DNA of 64,000 bases from an uncultured Bacteroidales bacterium (lineage in GTDB: Bacteria > Bacteroidota > Bacteroidia > Bacteroidales > UBA932), in NCBI GenBank assembly GCA_947168525.1, contig CAMVMG010000001.1:372001-436000 (forward strand), given 5' to 3'. Under the pieces are notes generated by a model. The model saw nothing but the letters and a program-made list of their open reading frames with translations. It had not been told where the DNA came from and made no database searches. The translations under genes and the position numbers were made by a program. Each line of letters starts with the position of its first letter. Within the stretch, counting starts at the first letter, position 1. Shown piece by piece: positions 6,213-17,000 of this stretch.

Positions 6213-7664
6213 CTACTTGGATAACGCCGCATTCCGGACAATCTTCCAGCCGATGACGGCTATCAGGATGGACATCAGCGGCGAAATGATATTGAAAAAG
6301 CAGTATGGCGCGTACACCAGCGTGGGGACGGAGAGGATGGTGGCCTGGGTCATGCCGCAGCTGGACCAGGGGAAAAGGGGAGAGGTGACCGTTGCCGAGT
6401 CTTCTACCGAGCGGCTGAGCAGGCGGGGCTCATAGCCGGAGCGGTTGTATGTGTTCCGGAAGATATTGGACGTGAGGATGATGGACAGATATTGGTCCGA
6501 CACCAGCCCGTTCAGGAGCGTGCCGCTGGTAACCGTGGAGGCCACCAGGCCGGTCCGGGTGCGGGTGAGGGGCTGCAGCAGTTTGGACAGCTGGAAAATC
6601 ATGCCGCTGGCCTGCATGCAGGCTCCGAAGCACATGGCGCAGATAATCAGGTAAACCGTATTGAGCATGCCCAGCATACCCCGGGAAGTGAGCAGGGCGT
6701 CGGTCTCGGCAAAGCCCGTGTTCATGGTCACGGTGTTGTAGATGGTTTCGATGGTTCCGGCCAGCAGCACCCGTGCCCGAGAACCTTCCGTTACGCCCGC
6801 TCCCACCGTGTACACCAGTTCCGGCTGGAAGACGAGCGCGGCGACGGCGGCCGACAGGGTGGAGAGGGCCAGCACCATCATGGCCGGCATTTTTTTCCAA
6901 ATCATGAGTGCCGTGAGTGCGGGAACCGCCAGCAGCCAGGGCGTGATGTGGAAATGCGAGGACAGCACATCGGTATAAAGCTTCACGCCGGCGGCATCGG
7001 CCCCGCTGTGGGAGAGTCCCATGACGGTGAAAATGATCAGGGCGATGCCGATGGAAGGACCGGTGGTAAAAACCAGGTAGCGGATATGGTCGAACAGGTG
7101 CACCCGGTTTAGGGAAGAGGCCAGCACCGTGGTGTCGGACAGGGGAGAAATCTTGTCGCCGAAATACGCTCCGGAGATGATGGCGCCTGCGATGACGCCG
7201 TCGCTGAAGCCCTCGGCCCGGCCGATTCCCAGCAGCGCCACGCCGATGGTGGCGATAGTGGTCCAGGACGATCCGGTCATCACCGATACGATGGCGCAGA
7301 TCACGGCGGTAGTGAGGAGGAACACCTTGGGGCTGATGATCTGCACCCCATAGTAAATGAAGGTAGGGACGACCCCGCTCACCATCCAGGTGCCCGAAAT
7401 GGAGCCAATCAGGAACAGAATGACGATGGCGGTGGTCACGTCGCCCACGTTGGCCTTGATGGCGTCTTCGAAGTCCTTCCAGGGCGTTTTGTACAGCCAC
7501 ATCCCCAGCCAGACACAGACGCCGGCAGAAAAAAGCAGGGCCACCTGCGAGGCTCCCAGGATGGAATCGGCTCCGAAGATGCTGATATTCAGGGCTAAAA
7601 TCCCCACCAATACCAGGATGGGGACCAGTGCAATCAGGGTTTTTCCCGTTTCTTTCTTGTTCAT
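6213..7664 (-). CDS. nhaC: Na+/H+ antiporter, NhaC family
   Basis: 483 residues, almost wholly hydrophobic, with about eleven to twelve predicted membrane segments. Family landmarks are visible: VTTAIVILFLIGSISGTWM, the central TGSSWTTIATIGVALLGIG, ISGAYFGDKISPLSDTTVLA, and the late VEDSATVTSPLFPWSSCG. NhaC proteins exchange cytoplasmic sodium for protons and help with pH and sodium balance in the inner membrane. The length fits the family. It is divergent from the NlpC/P60 gene. No consensus -7 element is clear in the 100 bases between them. Confidence 0.92.
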   Translation of the reverse strand: MNKKETGKTLIALVPILVLVGILALNISIFGADSILGASQVALLFSAGVCVWLGMWLYKTPWKDFEDAIKANVGDVTTAIVILFLIGSISGTWMVSGVVPTFIYYGVQIISPKVFLLTTAVICAIVSVMTGSSWTTIATIGVALLGIGRAEGFSDGVIAGAIISGAYFGDKISPLSDTTVLASSLNRVHLFDHIRYLVFTTGPSIGIALIIFTVMGLSHSGADAAGVKLYTDVLSSHFHITPWLLAVPALTALMIWKKMPAMMVLALSTLSAAVAALVFQPELVYTVGAGVTEGSRARVLLAGTIETIYNTVTMNTGFAETDALLTSRGMLGMLNTVYLIICAMCFGACMQASGMIFQLSKLLQPLTRTRTGLVASTVTSGTLLNGLVSDQYLSIILTSNIFRNTYNRSGYEPRLLSRSVEDSATVTSPLFPWSSCGMTQATILSVPTLVYAPYCFFNIISPLMSILIAVIGWKIVRNAALSK

Positions 7665-7764
7665 CGGCTGCGAATTTATGCAAATTTTCCGTATATAATA
7701 TGCATATTTGCGAATATTTTCAAGGCTATGTCAATTCTCCGTAAAATTGACGATATTTGTGTCT

Positions 7765-8709
7765 ATGAAACGTTTTCTTCTTATTCTGGCCCTTGCCGCC
7801 TTTGCCCTCCCGGCCGCCGCCCAGCAGTACGGGATTGTGAATATTTCTGTCTGCAACATGCGCAGAACCCCGGATTTCGATGCGGAAATGGTGTCCCAGG
7901 CCCTTCTGGGTACCCCTGTCCATATCCTGGAGATAGCCGGGAAAAACGACTGGCCACGCATCCAGTCGCCGGACACATACACCGGCTGGGTGCACAAGGA
8001 TGCTATCACTTTGCTGTCCCGGGAGGCTTACAGCGCATGGAATGCCGCGCCGAAGGTAGTGGTGACCGCCCTCACGGGCATGGTCTACGACCGCCCCTCG
8101 AAGAACGGGGCCGCAGTGTCGGACGTGGTGGCCGGAGACCGGCTCCGCCTGGAAGGCCGGAAGGGAGGATACTGGAAAGTCGGCTTCCCCGACGGACGCA
8201 CCGGTTACCTCTCCCGCAAGGATGCGATGGAACTGGGCGCCTGGAGAAAAGGCCTGGATAACAGTGCCGACGCCATCCTCCGCACCGCCCGGAGCATGCT
8301 GGGCTTCCCGTATATCTGGGCCGGCATGTCCCCGAAGGGCTTTGACTGCAGCGGCTTTGTGCGCACGGTCCTGTTCATGCACGATATCATCGCCCCCCGC
8401 GACGCCGGGCCGCAGTCCCGGGTAGGGGACCGGATTGGTCCGTGGCAGCAGCTCCGGAAGGGAGACCTGGTTTTCTTCGGCCGATGGGACGGCGAGAATC
8501 CCCGCGTCTCCCACGTGGGGTTCTACTTGGGGAACGGAGCCTTCATCCATTCCCTCGGGCTGGTCAAAATCGGTTCTCTGGACCCTTCGGCCAAGGATTT
8601 TGACGCTTACAATGCGGGCCGGTATCTGTTCGGCGGCCGTATCCTCCCTTATATCGACAAACAGGATGGCCTGAACACCACCCTCAGCAATCCGTACTAC
8701 AATGAGTAA
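7765..8709 (+). CDS. SH3-domain NlpC/P60 peptidase (murein recycling endopeptidase)
   Basis: 314 residues: signal peptide (1-19, ending AAAQQ), two bacterial SH3-like domains (about 22-90 and 100-160) and a C-terminal NlpC/P60 cysteine peptidase. The catalytic residues are in place: Cys195 in FDCSGF, His250 in RVSHVGFY, His262 in FIHSLG. This is the layout of the YkfC type of gamma-D-glutamyl-diamino-acid endopeptidase, which trims murein peptides after the D-Glu. The stop overlaps the start of the Ala-Glu epimerase by eight bases, which supports a joint role: the peptidase releases L-Ala-D-Glu and the epimerase converts it to L-Ala-L-Glu. Confidence 0.88.
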   Translation: MKRFLLILALAAFALPAAAQQYGIVNISVCNMRRTPDFDAEMVSQALLGTPVHILEIAGKNDWPRIQSPDTYTGWVHKDAITLLSREAYSAWNAAPKVVVTALTGMVYDRPSKNGAAVSDVVAGDRLRLEGRKGGYWKVGFPDGRTGYLSRKDAMELGAWRKGLDNSADAILRTARSMLGFPYIWAGMSPKGFDCSGFVRTVLFMHDIIAPRDAGPQSRVGDRIGPWQQLRKGDLVFFGRWDGENPRVSHVGFYLGNGAFIHSLGLVKIGSLDPSAKDFDAYNAGRYLFGGRILPYIDKQDGLNTTLSNPYYNE

Positions 8710-9841
8710 GACACAGAGCCGGCGGGATTTCTTGAAGACGACGGTCTTTGCCGCCGCCGGGGCAGGACTGCTGGGCTGCGGGAGCGGTCCGCAACCGTTC
8801 AATATCGTAAAAGGGGACGGGAAGATGCACCTGAAATTCTTCCCCTATGAGCTCAAGCTCACCCATACCTTCACCGTTGCCTCCTACAGCCGCACCACCA
8901 CGCCGGATGTACAGGTGGAGATTGAGTACGAGGGCATTACGGGCTATGGAGAAGCCTCCATGCCGCCGTATCTGGGGCAGTCCGTGGAATCCGTCACCAC
9001 TTTCCTCAAAAAGGTGGACCTGGGCCGTTTCTCCGATCCCTTCCAGCTGGAAGACATACTTTCCTATGTAGATTCCCTCTCGGAAGGGGACACTGCCGCC
9101 AAAGCCGCCGTGGACATCGCCCTGCACGACCTCGTGGGTAAGCTCTTGGGGGCACCCTGGTACAGGATCTGGGGGCTGGATCCCGGGAAAGCCCCTTCCA
9201 CGACATACACTATCGGAATCGATACGCCGGAGATTGTGCGGGAAAAAACCCTGGAAGCCGCCGGGCGCTTTAATATCCTGAAGGTGAAGGTGGGCCTGGA
9301 TACGGATGCGGAAATGATCCGGACCATCCGCAGCGTGACTCACGTGCCCCTGGCCGTAGATGCCAATCAAGGCTGGAAAGACCGTTCCAAGGCTCTGGAC
9401 GAGATTTTCTCTCTCAAGGAGCAGGGCGTCGTGATGGTGGAGCAGCCCCTTCCGGTGGGGCAGGTAGAAGACCTTGCCTGGCTCACCGAGCGCAGTCCGC
9501 TCCCCATCTATGCCGATGAATCCGTGCAGCGGCTCAAGGATGTTCTCCCGCTGAAGGGCGTCGTCCACGGTATCAACATCAAGCTCATGAAATGCACCGG
9601 CATGCGGGAGGCCTGGAAAATGGTCACCCTGGCCCGAGCCCTGGGTATGCAGGTGATGGTGGGCTGCATGACAGAAACCTCCTGTGCCGTCAGTGCTGCC
9701 GCCCAGCTTTCTCCGGCCGTGGACTTTGCGGATTTGGACGGGAACCTGCTTATCGACAACGACCGCTTCACGGGCGTGCAGGTAGAAAAAGGGCGCCTCC
9801 GTCTCACGGAAGCGCCCGGGATAGGCGTTACTTTGGTTTAG
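8702..9841 (+). CDS. L-Ala-D/L-Glu (dipeptide) epimerase with Tat/lipoprotein-type N-terminus
   Basis: 379 residues of the enolase superfamily, muconate-cycloisomerase group. The active-site set is complete: K194-x-K196 (LKVKVG), metal ligands D220 (VDANQGW), E247 (VEQPL) and D272 (ADES), and K294 (NIKLMK). The N-terminus has a twin-arginine motif RRDFLKTT followed by a hydrophobic stretch and LLGCGSG, a possible lipobox, so the enzyme appears to be exported and membrane-anchored. It overlaps the NlpC/P60 peptidase gene, the pairing known from murein recycling (YkfB/YkfC). The 3' end overlaps the convergent pnp gene by four bases. Confidence 0.9.
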   Translation: MSKTQSRRDFLKTTVFAAAGAGLLGCGSGPQPFNIVKGDGKMHLKFFPYELKLTHTFTVASYSRTTTPDVQVEIEYEGITGYGEASMPPYLGQSVESVTTFLKKVDLGRFSDPFQLEDILSYVDSLSEGDTAAKAAVDIALHDLVGKLLGAPWYRIWGLDPGKAPSTTYTIGIDTPEIVREKTLEAAGRFNILKVKVGLDTDAEMIRTIRSVTHVPLAVDANQGWKDRSKALDEIFSLKEQGVVMVEQPLPVGQVEDLAWLTERSPLPIYADESVQRLKDVLPLKGVVHGINIKLMKCTGMREAWKMVTLARALGMQVMVGCMTETSCAVSAAAQLSPAVDFADLDGNLLIDNDRFTGVQVEKGRLRLTEAPGIGVTLV

Positions 9842-12177
9842 AACACGTCAGGCTCGTTCTGCTTGGGATTCTCGTCCTCGAAGCGGGGCTTGCGGGGCTT
9901 GTTCTCCTGACGACGGTCGTCGCGTCGAGGGGCGCGGTCTCCTTCGCGTCGAGGACCGCGGTCTTTGCGATCACCGTCCCTGTGGCCATTGCCTTCGCGG
10001 CGCGGCCCGTGGTCGCGGCCTTTGGGCTCTACGTAGCCTTCCGGCTTCTCGGTGAGGGCACGCATGGAAAGGCGCATCTTGCCGGTCTTGGCATCGATCT
10101 CCAGCAGCTTTACATCCACCTCATCGCCCACCTTGAGCACGTCTTCCACTTTCTCGGTCTTGTTCCAGGCAATCTCGCTCACGTGGAGGAGCCCCTCCTT
10201 GCCGGGCAGGATCTCGATGAAGGCGCCGAACTCCAGGATGCTCACCACCTTTCCGTGGTACACCTGGCCGGCCTCAGGCACGGCGCAGATACTCTTGATG
10301 CGCTCCAGCGTGGCATCCATGGCCGCCTTGTCGGTGCCAAAGATGTCCACGACACCCTTGGTGGTACCGTCGCCGTTGTCCACCTCGTCGATGGTGATGG
10401 TGGTGCCGAATTCCTTCTGCATGCCCTGGATGGTCTCTCCACCCTTGCCGATGACGGCGCCGATGAACTCTGACGGGATCTCGATCTGGATCATGCGCGG
10501 CACGAACGGCTTGTAGTCCTCGCGCGGTGCAGGGATGGTCTTGAGCATTTCGCCCATGATGTGAAGCCTGCCCTGACGGGCCTGCTCCAGTGCTTTCTCC
10601 AGGACCTCATAGGAAAGGCCGTCCACCTTGATGTCCATCTGGGTGGCGGTGATGCCGTCCTTGGTACCGGTGACCTTGAAGTCCATGTCGCCGAGGTGGT
10701 CCTCGTCGCCGAGGATGTCGGTGAGGATGGCGTAGCGGTCATTCGGGCGCTCGGCGTCGGTGATCAAGCCCATGGCCACGCCGGCCACCGGCTTCTTGAT
10801 CTTCACGCCGGCATCCATCAGGGCCAGGCAGCCGCCGCAGACGGAAGCCATGGAAGAGGAACCGTTGGATTCCAGGATATCGGAAACTACGCGTACGGCG
10901 TAGGGAAATTCAGGGGCGGTGGGAATCACGGGCTTGAGGGCGCGCATGGCCAGGTTGCCATGGCCGATTTCGCGGCGGCCTACACTGCGCTGCGGCTTGG
11001 CCTCACCGGTGGCGAACGGCGGGAAGTTGTAGTGGAGCACGAACTGCTGGTCGTCCTGGATCAGGACCTCATCCATTTCCTTCATGTCCATCTTGGTGCC
11101 CAGGGTGACGGAAGCCAGCGACTGGGTTTCACCGCGCGTGAAAATGGCGCTGCCGTGGGCGCAGGGGAGATAATCCACCTCGCACCAGATGGGGCGCACT
11201 TCGTCGGTCTTGCGGCCGTCCAGGCGTTTGCCCTCGTCCAGGATCAGGTTGCGCATGGCCTCTTTTTCCACGTCGTGGTAATAGCGGTCTACCATGGCGC
11301 CTTTGGCCTCCTGGTCTTCTTCGGACAGGGTGGCCAGGAATTCCGCCTTGATGGCCTCGAAACCGTCTTCGCGCTCATGCTTGGGCTTGGCGCTGCCGGC
11401 AAGCTCGTAGCATTTGTTGTAGCAGAACTCGTGGACGGCGGTCTTCAGGGCCTCGTCTTCCTCGTCGTGCGGGTAGTCGCGCTTGTTCACGTCCGTACCC
11501 AGTTCCTTCATCAGTTCCTTCTGCACGCGGCAGTGTTTTTTGATCTCTTCGTGGGCGAACTTGATGGCTTCCAGCATGTCGTGCTCGGAGACCTCGTTCA
11601 TCTCGCCTTCCACCATCATGATGTTCTCTTCGGTGGCGGCCACCATCAGGTCAAGATCGGCCCGTTTGTTCTCGTCAAAACCGGGGTTGATTACGAACTG
11701 ACCATCGATGCGGGAAACGCGGACTTCGGAAACGGGACCGCCGAAGGGGAGGTCACTGGTGGCCAGGGCGGCCGATGCTGCGAGGCCGGCCAGAGCATCC
11801 GGCTGGATGTCTTTTTCGGCCGAAATAAGCATCACATTCACAAATACTTCCAGATGGAAATCGTCGGGCCACAGGGGACGGATGGGGCGGTCTACCAAGC
11901 GGGCAATGAGCACCTCGTAATCCGAGGGACGACTCTCCCTTTTGAGGAATCCGCCGGGAAAACGGCCGGCAGAATAATACTTCTCGCGGTAATCTACGGT
12001 GAGGGGCATGAAGTCGGTTCCCTCTTTCACTTCTTTTGCGCAGGTTACGGTGGCCAGGAGCATGGTCCCTCCCATCTTCACTACGGCGGAGCCGGCGGCC
12101 TGCTTGGCCAGTTTTCCGGTCTCGATCTCAATCACTCTGCCGTCCGGCAGCTGGATTTTCTTCTGGATAATGTTCAT
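9838..12177 (-). CDS. pnp: polynucleotide phosphorylase
   Basis: 779 residues. Two RNase PH-type domains (about 10-230 and 320-560), a KH domain ([16 protein letters not shown]) and an S1 domain ([17 protein letters not shown]...[10 protein letters not shown]) follow in the normal order. The enzyme degrades mRNA from the 3' end by phosphorolysis in the cytoplasm. After the S1 domain there is a low-complexity tail of about 65 residues rich in R, D, G, E and P (runs such as GPRREG and RRDDRRQ), which likely binds RNA or partners. It lies downstream of rpsO, the widespread rpsO-pnp order, with a hairpin terminator or attenuator between the two. Confidence 0.97.
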   Translation of the reverse strand: MNIIQKKIQLPDGRVIEIETGKLAKQAAGSAVVKMGGTMLLATVTCAKEVKEGTDFMPLTVDYREKYYSAGRFPGGFLKRESRPSDYEVLIARLVDRPIRPLWPDDFHLEVFVNVMLISAEKDIQPDALAGLAASAALATSDLPFGGPVSEVRVSRIDGQFVINPGFDENKRADLDLMVAATEENIMMVEGEMNEVSEHDMLEAIKFAHEEIKKHCRVQKELMKELGTDVNKRDYPHDEEDEALKTAVHEFCYNKCYELAGSAKPKHEREDGFEAIKAEFLATLSEEDQEAKGAMVDRYYHDVEKEAMRNLILDEGKRLDGRKTDEVRPIWCEVDYLPCAHGSAIFTRGETQSLASVTLGTKMDMKEMDEVLIQDDQQFVLHYNFPPFATGEAKPQRSVGRREIGHGNLAMRALKPVIPTAPEFPYAVRVVSDILESNGSSSMASVCGGCLALMDAGVKIKKPVAGVAMGLITDAERPNDRYAILTDILGDEDHLGDMDFKVTGTKDGITATQMDIKVDGLSYEVLEKALEQARQGRLHIMGEMLKTIPAPREDYKPFVPRMIQIEIPSEFIGAVIGKGGETIQGMQKEFGTTITIDEVDNGDGTTKGVVDIFGTDKAAMDATLERIKSICAVPEAGQVYHGKVVSILEFGAFIEILPGKEGLLHVSEIAWNKTEKVEDVLKVGDEVDVKLLEIDAKTGKMRLSMRALTEKPEGYVEPKGRDHGPRREGNGHRDGDRKDRGPRREGDRAPRRDDRRQENKPRKPRFEDENPKQNEPDVF

Positions 12178-12214
12178 TTTTCTACTCTGTTACGTCTTTT
12201 CGTCTTTTTTACTG

Positions 12215-12262
12215 AAAAAGGGGGAGAGATCCTGCCTTGCATGAATCTCTGCCCCCGTTTTT
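12215..12262 (-). terminator. hairpin between rpsO and pnp
   Basis: Arms GGGGG(CA)GAGAT and ATCTC(T)CCCCC with a loop of about 14 bases, followed on the minus strand by TTTTT. It would stop or attenuate transcription after rpsO; a run of T on the other side makes it look bidirectional. Confidence 0.75.
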
Positions 12263-12276
12263 TCCTATCCTTTTGT

Positions 12277-12552
12277 TTATCGGCGGAGCCCCAGCTCCTT
12301 CACGATAGCCCTGTATCTCTCGATGTCTACTTTCTGAAGATAGTTCAGAAGCTGACGGCGCTTACTCACAAGGCGAAGAAGACTGCGACGCGTTACGATG
12401 TCTTTCTTGTTCTTCTTCACGTGCTCCGTAAGGTGAGCGATACGGTAGGAAAATAAAGCAACCTGACTCTCAGGAGAGCCGGTGTCCTTATTGGACTTCC
12501 CGTACTTCGCGAAAATCTCTTGCTTTTTCTCAGGCTGTAAATATTCTGCCAT
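12277..12552 (-). CDS. rpsO: 30S ribosomal protein S15
   Basis: 91 residues, full family length. The signature stretches [26 protein letters not shown] and [18 protein letters not shown] are all present. S15 binds 16S rRNA helices in the central domain and helps early 30S assembly. The leader has a small GGGA-AGG-TCCC hairpin (about 12578-12592), a possible place for the autoregulation that S15 is known for in other bacteria; that is inference. Confidence 0.98.
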   Translation of the reverse strand: MAEYLQPEKKQEIFAKYGKSNKDTGSPESQVALFSYRIAHLTEHVKKNKKDIVTRRSLLRLVSKRRQLLNYLQKVDIERYRAIVKELGLRR

Positions 12553-12609
12553 GATGCAATGATTTTATAAAAGGTTATAGTTTTACGGGACCTTCCCGCA
12601 AAAAGTCCG

Positions 12610-12641
12610 CAAATATAGTTATTATTTCCCAATAAACCAAA
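12610..12641 (-). promoter_or_regulatory. rpsO promoter
   Basis: TATATTTG (12610-12617) and TTTG (12638-12641) on the minus strand, 20 bases apart. Confidence 0.7.
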
Positions 12642-12731
12642 TATTTCTGTAAGGCCTTTGCCCCACCCCCGCTGCAACGCAAAGAAACCCACCTTGTTCT
12701 CAAAAATATAATAAGAAAATTTTCGAAAATT

Positions 12732-12763
12732 TTTGGAAAGGTGGAATTTTCTACTTAAATTTG
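12732..12763 (+). promoter_or_regulatory. promoter of the OmpA porin gene
   Basis: TTTG at 12732-12735 and TAAATTTG at 12756-12763, 20 bases apart, in an AT-rich stretch. It leaves an untranslated leader of about 90 bases before the ATG at 12860. Confidence 0.7.
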
Positions 12764-12859
12764 CGCTATCATATATCGTAGGCTCAAGTCGGGACCCCTT
12801 GATTTGGGAGTTGTGATGCGGTCTATTATATATAATTAGAGGTATCAAACAGATTGGAT

Positions 12860-13978
12860 ATGAAATTGAAACACTTAATCTTGGCTCTTGCGGTTGCCAT
12901 TCTGCCGCAAGCCCTTCTGGCGCAGGAAAGTAAATCCGACCCGGATGTGAGTTTCCGTCCCCACCTGTATGGTCAAGTACAAGCTGGTGCCGGTTACACC
13001 ATCGGCGAGGTTAATTACTTCACCCTGTTCTCCCCGGCTGCAGCCCTCTCCCTGGGTTACCAGTTCAGTCCTGTGTTTGGCGCCCGTCTGGTTGCCTCCG
13101 GCTTCCAGGGCGTCGGCCATGCTATTGGTAACGGTGTGGAGCGCTACACGTTCAATTATCTGGAAGGAGGCCTTGACCTCACCATTTCCCTGGCAGACCT
13201 GTTCGGCGGCTACAAGCACGACAGAGGCTTCAAGCCGTACTTCTTCCTGGGTGGTGCCGCTGTGGGCGCATTTAATAATGGTGCCCTCAATGTCAAAAAC
13301 GTCAATCCTTCCGAATATTTTGGCAACCTCTGGCATCGCGGCATGATCGCCCCCGCCGCCCGCGTGGGTCTGGGCGCAGATATCCGCCTGTCCGACAATG
13401 TGGCCATTACGCTGGAAGTCAACGACAACATTACCTCTGACCGCTTCAATTCCAAGAAGGCCGGCAACCCGGACTATCAGTTCAATGCCCTGGCCGGTCT
13501 CAAGTTCACCTTCGGCAAGCCTTATAACCGTAAGGAAAAGGCCGCTCCCGCCCCTGCCCCTGCACCGGCTCCCGCCCCTGCTCCCAAGCCCGCTCCCAAA
13601 CCGGAACCCGCTCCTGCACCGGCACCCGCCCCTGCTCCCGCACCTGCACCGGAACCGGACATGAGCCAGATTGTCACCTTCTTCGAGCTCAATCAGGACG
13701 TGATCCTGGAGGCCGAAGCCGCCAAGCTGGATGACTATGCCAAGTGGCTCGGTAACCACACCGACGTAAACATCACGGTAACGGGTTATGCCGATGTCCA
13801 GACGGGCAACAGGACCATCAACTGGGATCTTTCCCAGCGTCGCGCCAACAAGGTGAAGAACTACCTGGTGGGCAAGGGCATCGCCGCCTCCCGCATCACG
13901 GTAGACTACAAAGGCGACCGCGAGCAGCCGTTCACCCAGAACGACCTCAACCGCTGCGTCATTTCCACGCTCAAATAA
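12860..13978 (+). CDS. OmpA-family outer membrane porin (OprF-like)
   Basis: 372 residues: signal peptide (1-22, ending ALLAQ), an eight-strand beta-barrel domain (about 30-225, e.g. YGQVQAGAGYTIG and NALAGLKFTFG), a Pro-Ala hinge (about 230-268) and a C-terminal OmpA domain that binds peptidoglycan (VTFFELNQDVILEAEA, VTGYADVQTGN, LSQRRANKVKNYL). Such proteins are among the most abundant in the outer membrane and tie it to the wall. The ATG at 12860 is used rather than a TTG two codons upstream. The next gene starts 80 bases later without a terminator or promoter in between, so the two probably share a transcript. A fragment nearly identical to 13741-13801 recurs at 19170-19230. Confidence 0.92.
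   Translation: MKLKHLILALAVAILPQALLAQESKSDPDVSFRPHLYGQVQAGAGYTIGEVNYFTLFSPAAALSLGYQFSPVFGARLVASGFQGVGHAIGNGVERYTFNYLEGGLDLTISLADLFGGYKHDRGFKPYFFLGGAAVGAFNNGALNVKNVNPSEYFGNLWHRGMIAPAARVGLGADIRLSDNVAITLEVNDNITSDRFNSKKAGNPDYQFNALAGLKFTFGKPYNRKEKAAPAPAPAPAPAPAPKPAPKPEPAPAPAPAPAPAPAPEPDMSQIVTFFELNQDVILEAEAAKLDDYAKWLGNHTDVNITVTGYADVQTGNRTINWDLSQRRANKVKNYLVGKGIAASRITVDYKGDREQPFTQNDLNRCVISTLK
13543..13660 (+). repeat. Pro-Ala (and Lys/Glu-Pro) hinge repeat in the OmpA gene
   Basis: Tandem GCxCCx codons encode alternating Pro-Ala with some Pro-Lys and Pro-Glu, a stiff linker between barrel and wall-binding domain. Such repeats can change length by slippage in steps of six bases. Confidence 0.85.
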
Positions 13979-14058
13979 GCAGGAAACTCTCTCTAACCTC
14001 TAACTCTATATAAAAAGGAAAATTAATTCAATCTTATTTATTAACTAATTAAAACATT

Positions 14059-17000
14059 ATGAACAAGCATTTCAAATTTATCCTCGCAGGTGCCGCCGTT
14101 ATCGCCGGCCTTGCAGGTGCTGTGTCCTGCCAGGATCTCAAAGGAGAGCTTGAAGACTTGTCCAAGAAGGTAACGAACCTTGAGGGCAAACTCGGCCAGC
14201 TTGAGAGTGCGATCAATGCCGGTGACGTCATTACTAGCGTCACCCCGGTTGCTGGCGGTATCCAGGTTACCACCAAAAATGGCACCTATACCATTACCAA
14301 TGGTAAGGATGGTGTTGATGGTAAGGACGGTAAGGACGGTACTGATGGTAAGGACGGTTCTGTCGTGACCATCGGTGCCAACGGTAACTGGTTCATTGAC
14401 GGTGTCGACACCGGTCTTGCCGCCCAGGGTAAGGACGGTAAGGATGGTAAAGACGGTAAGGACGGTAAAGACGGTAAGGACGGCGCTCCCGGCACCGCTA
14501 CCGACGAGATTTACTTTGTCCCGAACGCCGCTACCGGTAACTTCGACAAGTATGTGAATGGCAAGAAGGTTGAGTACAGCCCGGTTGTTTCCTTCCTGGC
14601 TCCCGGTACCATCACCGCTGTATGGGATGGCTCCAAACTCACCCTCTCCGGTGTGAAGGATGCTGAAGGCAATCCTACCACTGTTACCCTCGACTGCCTG
14701 AAAGAGCTGAAATCCCTGGTAACCGTTCCTCACGCCTACTATGAGGGCGCCGAGGCCGTTGTTTATCAGCATATGAAATATCAGCCGCTGGATTGGGCCG
14801 CTGGTTTCGGTAAGGACCACCACACTGCCAACGTATCCGATGAGTATCAGGCTGGCCGTGTTGATGCCACTGGTGCCGTTGTGTACGAGCACATCTATCC
14901 GCTGATGAAGGTTCAGTACTATGTGAACCCTGAGAATGCTGACCTCTCCAACCTGGAGCTCACTCCTATTCTTGAGAAGGATCTTGTTTACTATCAGACC
15001 CGTACCGCTTCCGCTGGTCTCGGTGTAACCATCGACCACTTTGGTGAAGGCGTCCGCGGCGGCCGCCGTACCCTGGATGTGTACTACCGTGTAGTCGGTG
15101 ACGCTGCTATCGTAGATGCTCTTTCTACTCCTGCTGCTCCGGCTGCCAGCAATATCTCCGCTCTCGCCCTCGAGGCCAAGACCACCGGTGTTGCTGTCAC
15201 TTCCGACTATGCTGCCCTTTACAAGCAGGATCTGAACGACATCCGCATTGTGGATCCCAAGGCTGTCGCCAATGCCAAGTTCCGCGTAGGCGCTGCCAAC
15301 GAGACTGTTTATCGTCCGGGTCCCACCCGTCCCAGGACTTCCGACGCTATGCTTACCGGTATCGGCAACGGCCGTGTCACTGGCCGCGCTGTCGCCCTCA
15401 ACGATGAGCACTATCGTCGTACCATCTACGGTATGAACTTCACCCGCGCTGCCGCTCCTGAGCTGCAGGATCCTGATGCCTGGATCGTGGAGAACACCGA
15501 TCCCGCTTACACCGCCGCCCTCGAGGCCGCTGGTGTCCGCAAGCCCAACTATCGTGATCCCAACGCCAACAATGTACATCTGAGCGCCGATACCGTTGTT
15601 GTTTACAGCAACCGCAACTTCGACCTCATGAAGATTGTTGCCGCCCACAACTGGACGGGTGCCAATGATCCTTATACCAAGATTGACGACCTCACCGTTC
15701 TCGGTGGTCCTTTCGGCACCGGTGCCAACGGTACTGGTAACTGCACCCTGGACGAGCTCACCAACGAGCAGCTCTCCAACCTCGGCCTCAAGTGGCGTTT
15801 CGAGACTGTGATGAATTATGCTGCCGGTGATCCTCTGACCTATCAGGAGAACTTCGTATGGCTGAACACCTCCGGCAACCACAAGGTAGAGGTTGATCCT
15901 TCCGATCCTGCCGCTAAGGTTCTGTTCCTGACCCACGCTTTCACCGTAGGTGATGACACTCCTTCCGTGGCTTCCATCGGCCGTCACCCGGTTATTCGTG
16001 TGTCCCTGATCGACCCGAACCATCTCGATGCTGCTGGCCAGCCGAACGTTGTTGAGGCTGCTTATGTGAAGGTTCTCATCGTTGCTGACGCTGTGGATCC
16101 TACCGTTGCCGGTATCCCTTACGACTTCCACGTGCTGAACAGCGAAGGCTGGTACGAGCTTCCTCCGATCGATGTGTTCCACCAGACCACTCCTGTTACC
16201 AAGTATCCAAACCCGATTGGCTTCAACTGCACCAACGGCTTCAACGGTACCACCACTGTACAGTGGACCAACGAGACCATCTATGACACCTATGGTGACA
16301 AGATCACCTTCCACACCAACTATGTGTTCAATGCCATGAACGTTGGTGATCCTGGTTACACTGCTTATAACTTCAACACCAACACTGGTGAGCTCGGTAC
16401 TGTAAGTGAGATCATCGTTCCCAACCCTGCAACTGGTGCTACCCACGTAATCAACTGGATCATCACTCCGGACGAGGTCTGGGACATCGCTTCCCGTCTG
16501 CCCGAGACCGAGCCTGTACGTGAAATCAAACGTCACTGCACCTACACCTATGGTGGCAATGTGATCACCATCGAGCTGAAGGTTAAGATCGCCCGCTTCG
16601 AAGCCATCTTCGATCTGTACTCCAACGATGTACCCGCCAGCAGCGATTACATCGAGCAGTACTGGGAGCCGCACTGGGGCCAGGCCAAGTTCGCTGCCAC
16701 CGCTTACCACGTGGCTACTCCTGCCGCCAGCCCGAACCCTGGTTACAACGATCCTGACTACGACACCTTCGTAAACGACATCAACGCTTCCTTCATCACC
16801 AACAACGGTTCCATGGGTGCTCTCTATCCCGCTGGTACTCTTAAGGTTGGTAAGGACACCGATGGCAATGGTACCAAGGATGTCTGGGCTCACACCATCA
16901 AGTACTTCTTCCATCCTCAGAACGAGGTTGGCACTCCGAAGAACTTCTCCGATGGCCTGAACACTGTTAACAATGTGTACATCCGTCGTGCCAAGTTCAC

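Noticed and set aside
12417..12848. A 143-codon minus-strand frame before rpsO
   Set aside because: It covers the rpsO promoter, leader and the OmpA promoter, and its start has no support.
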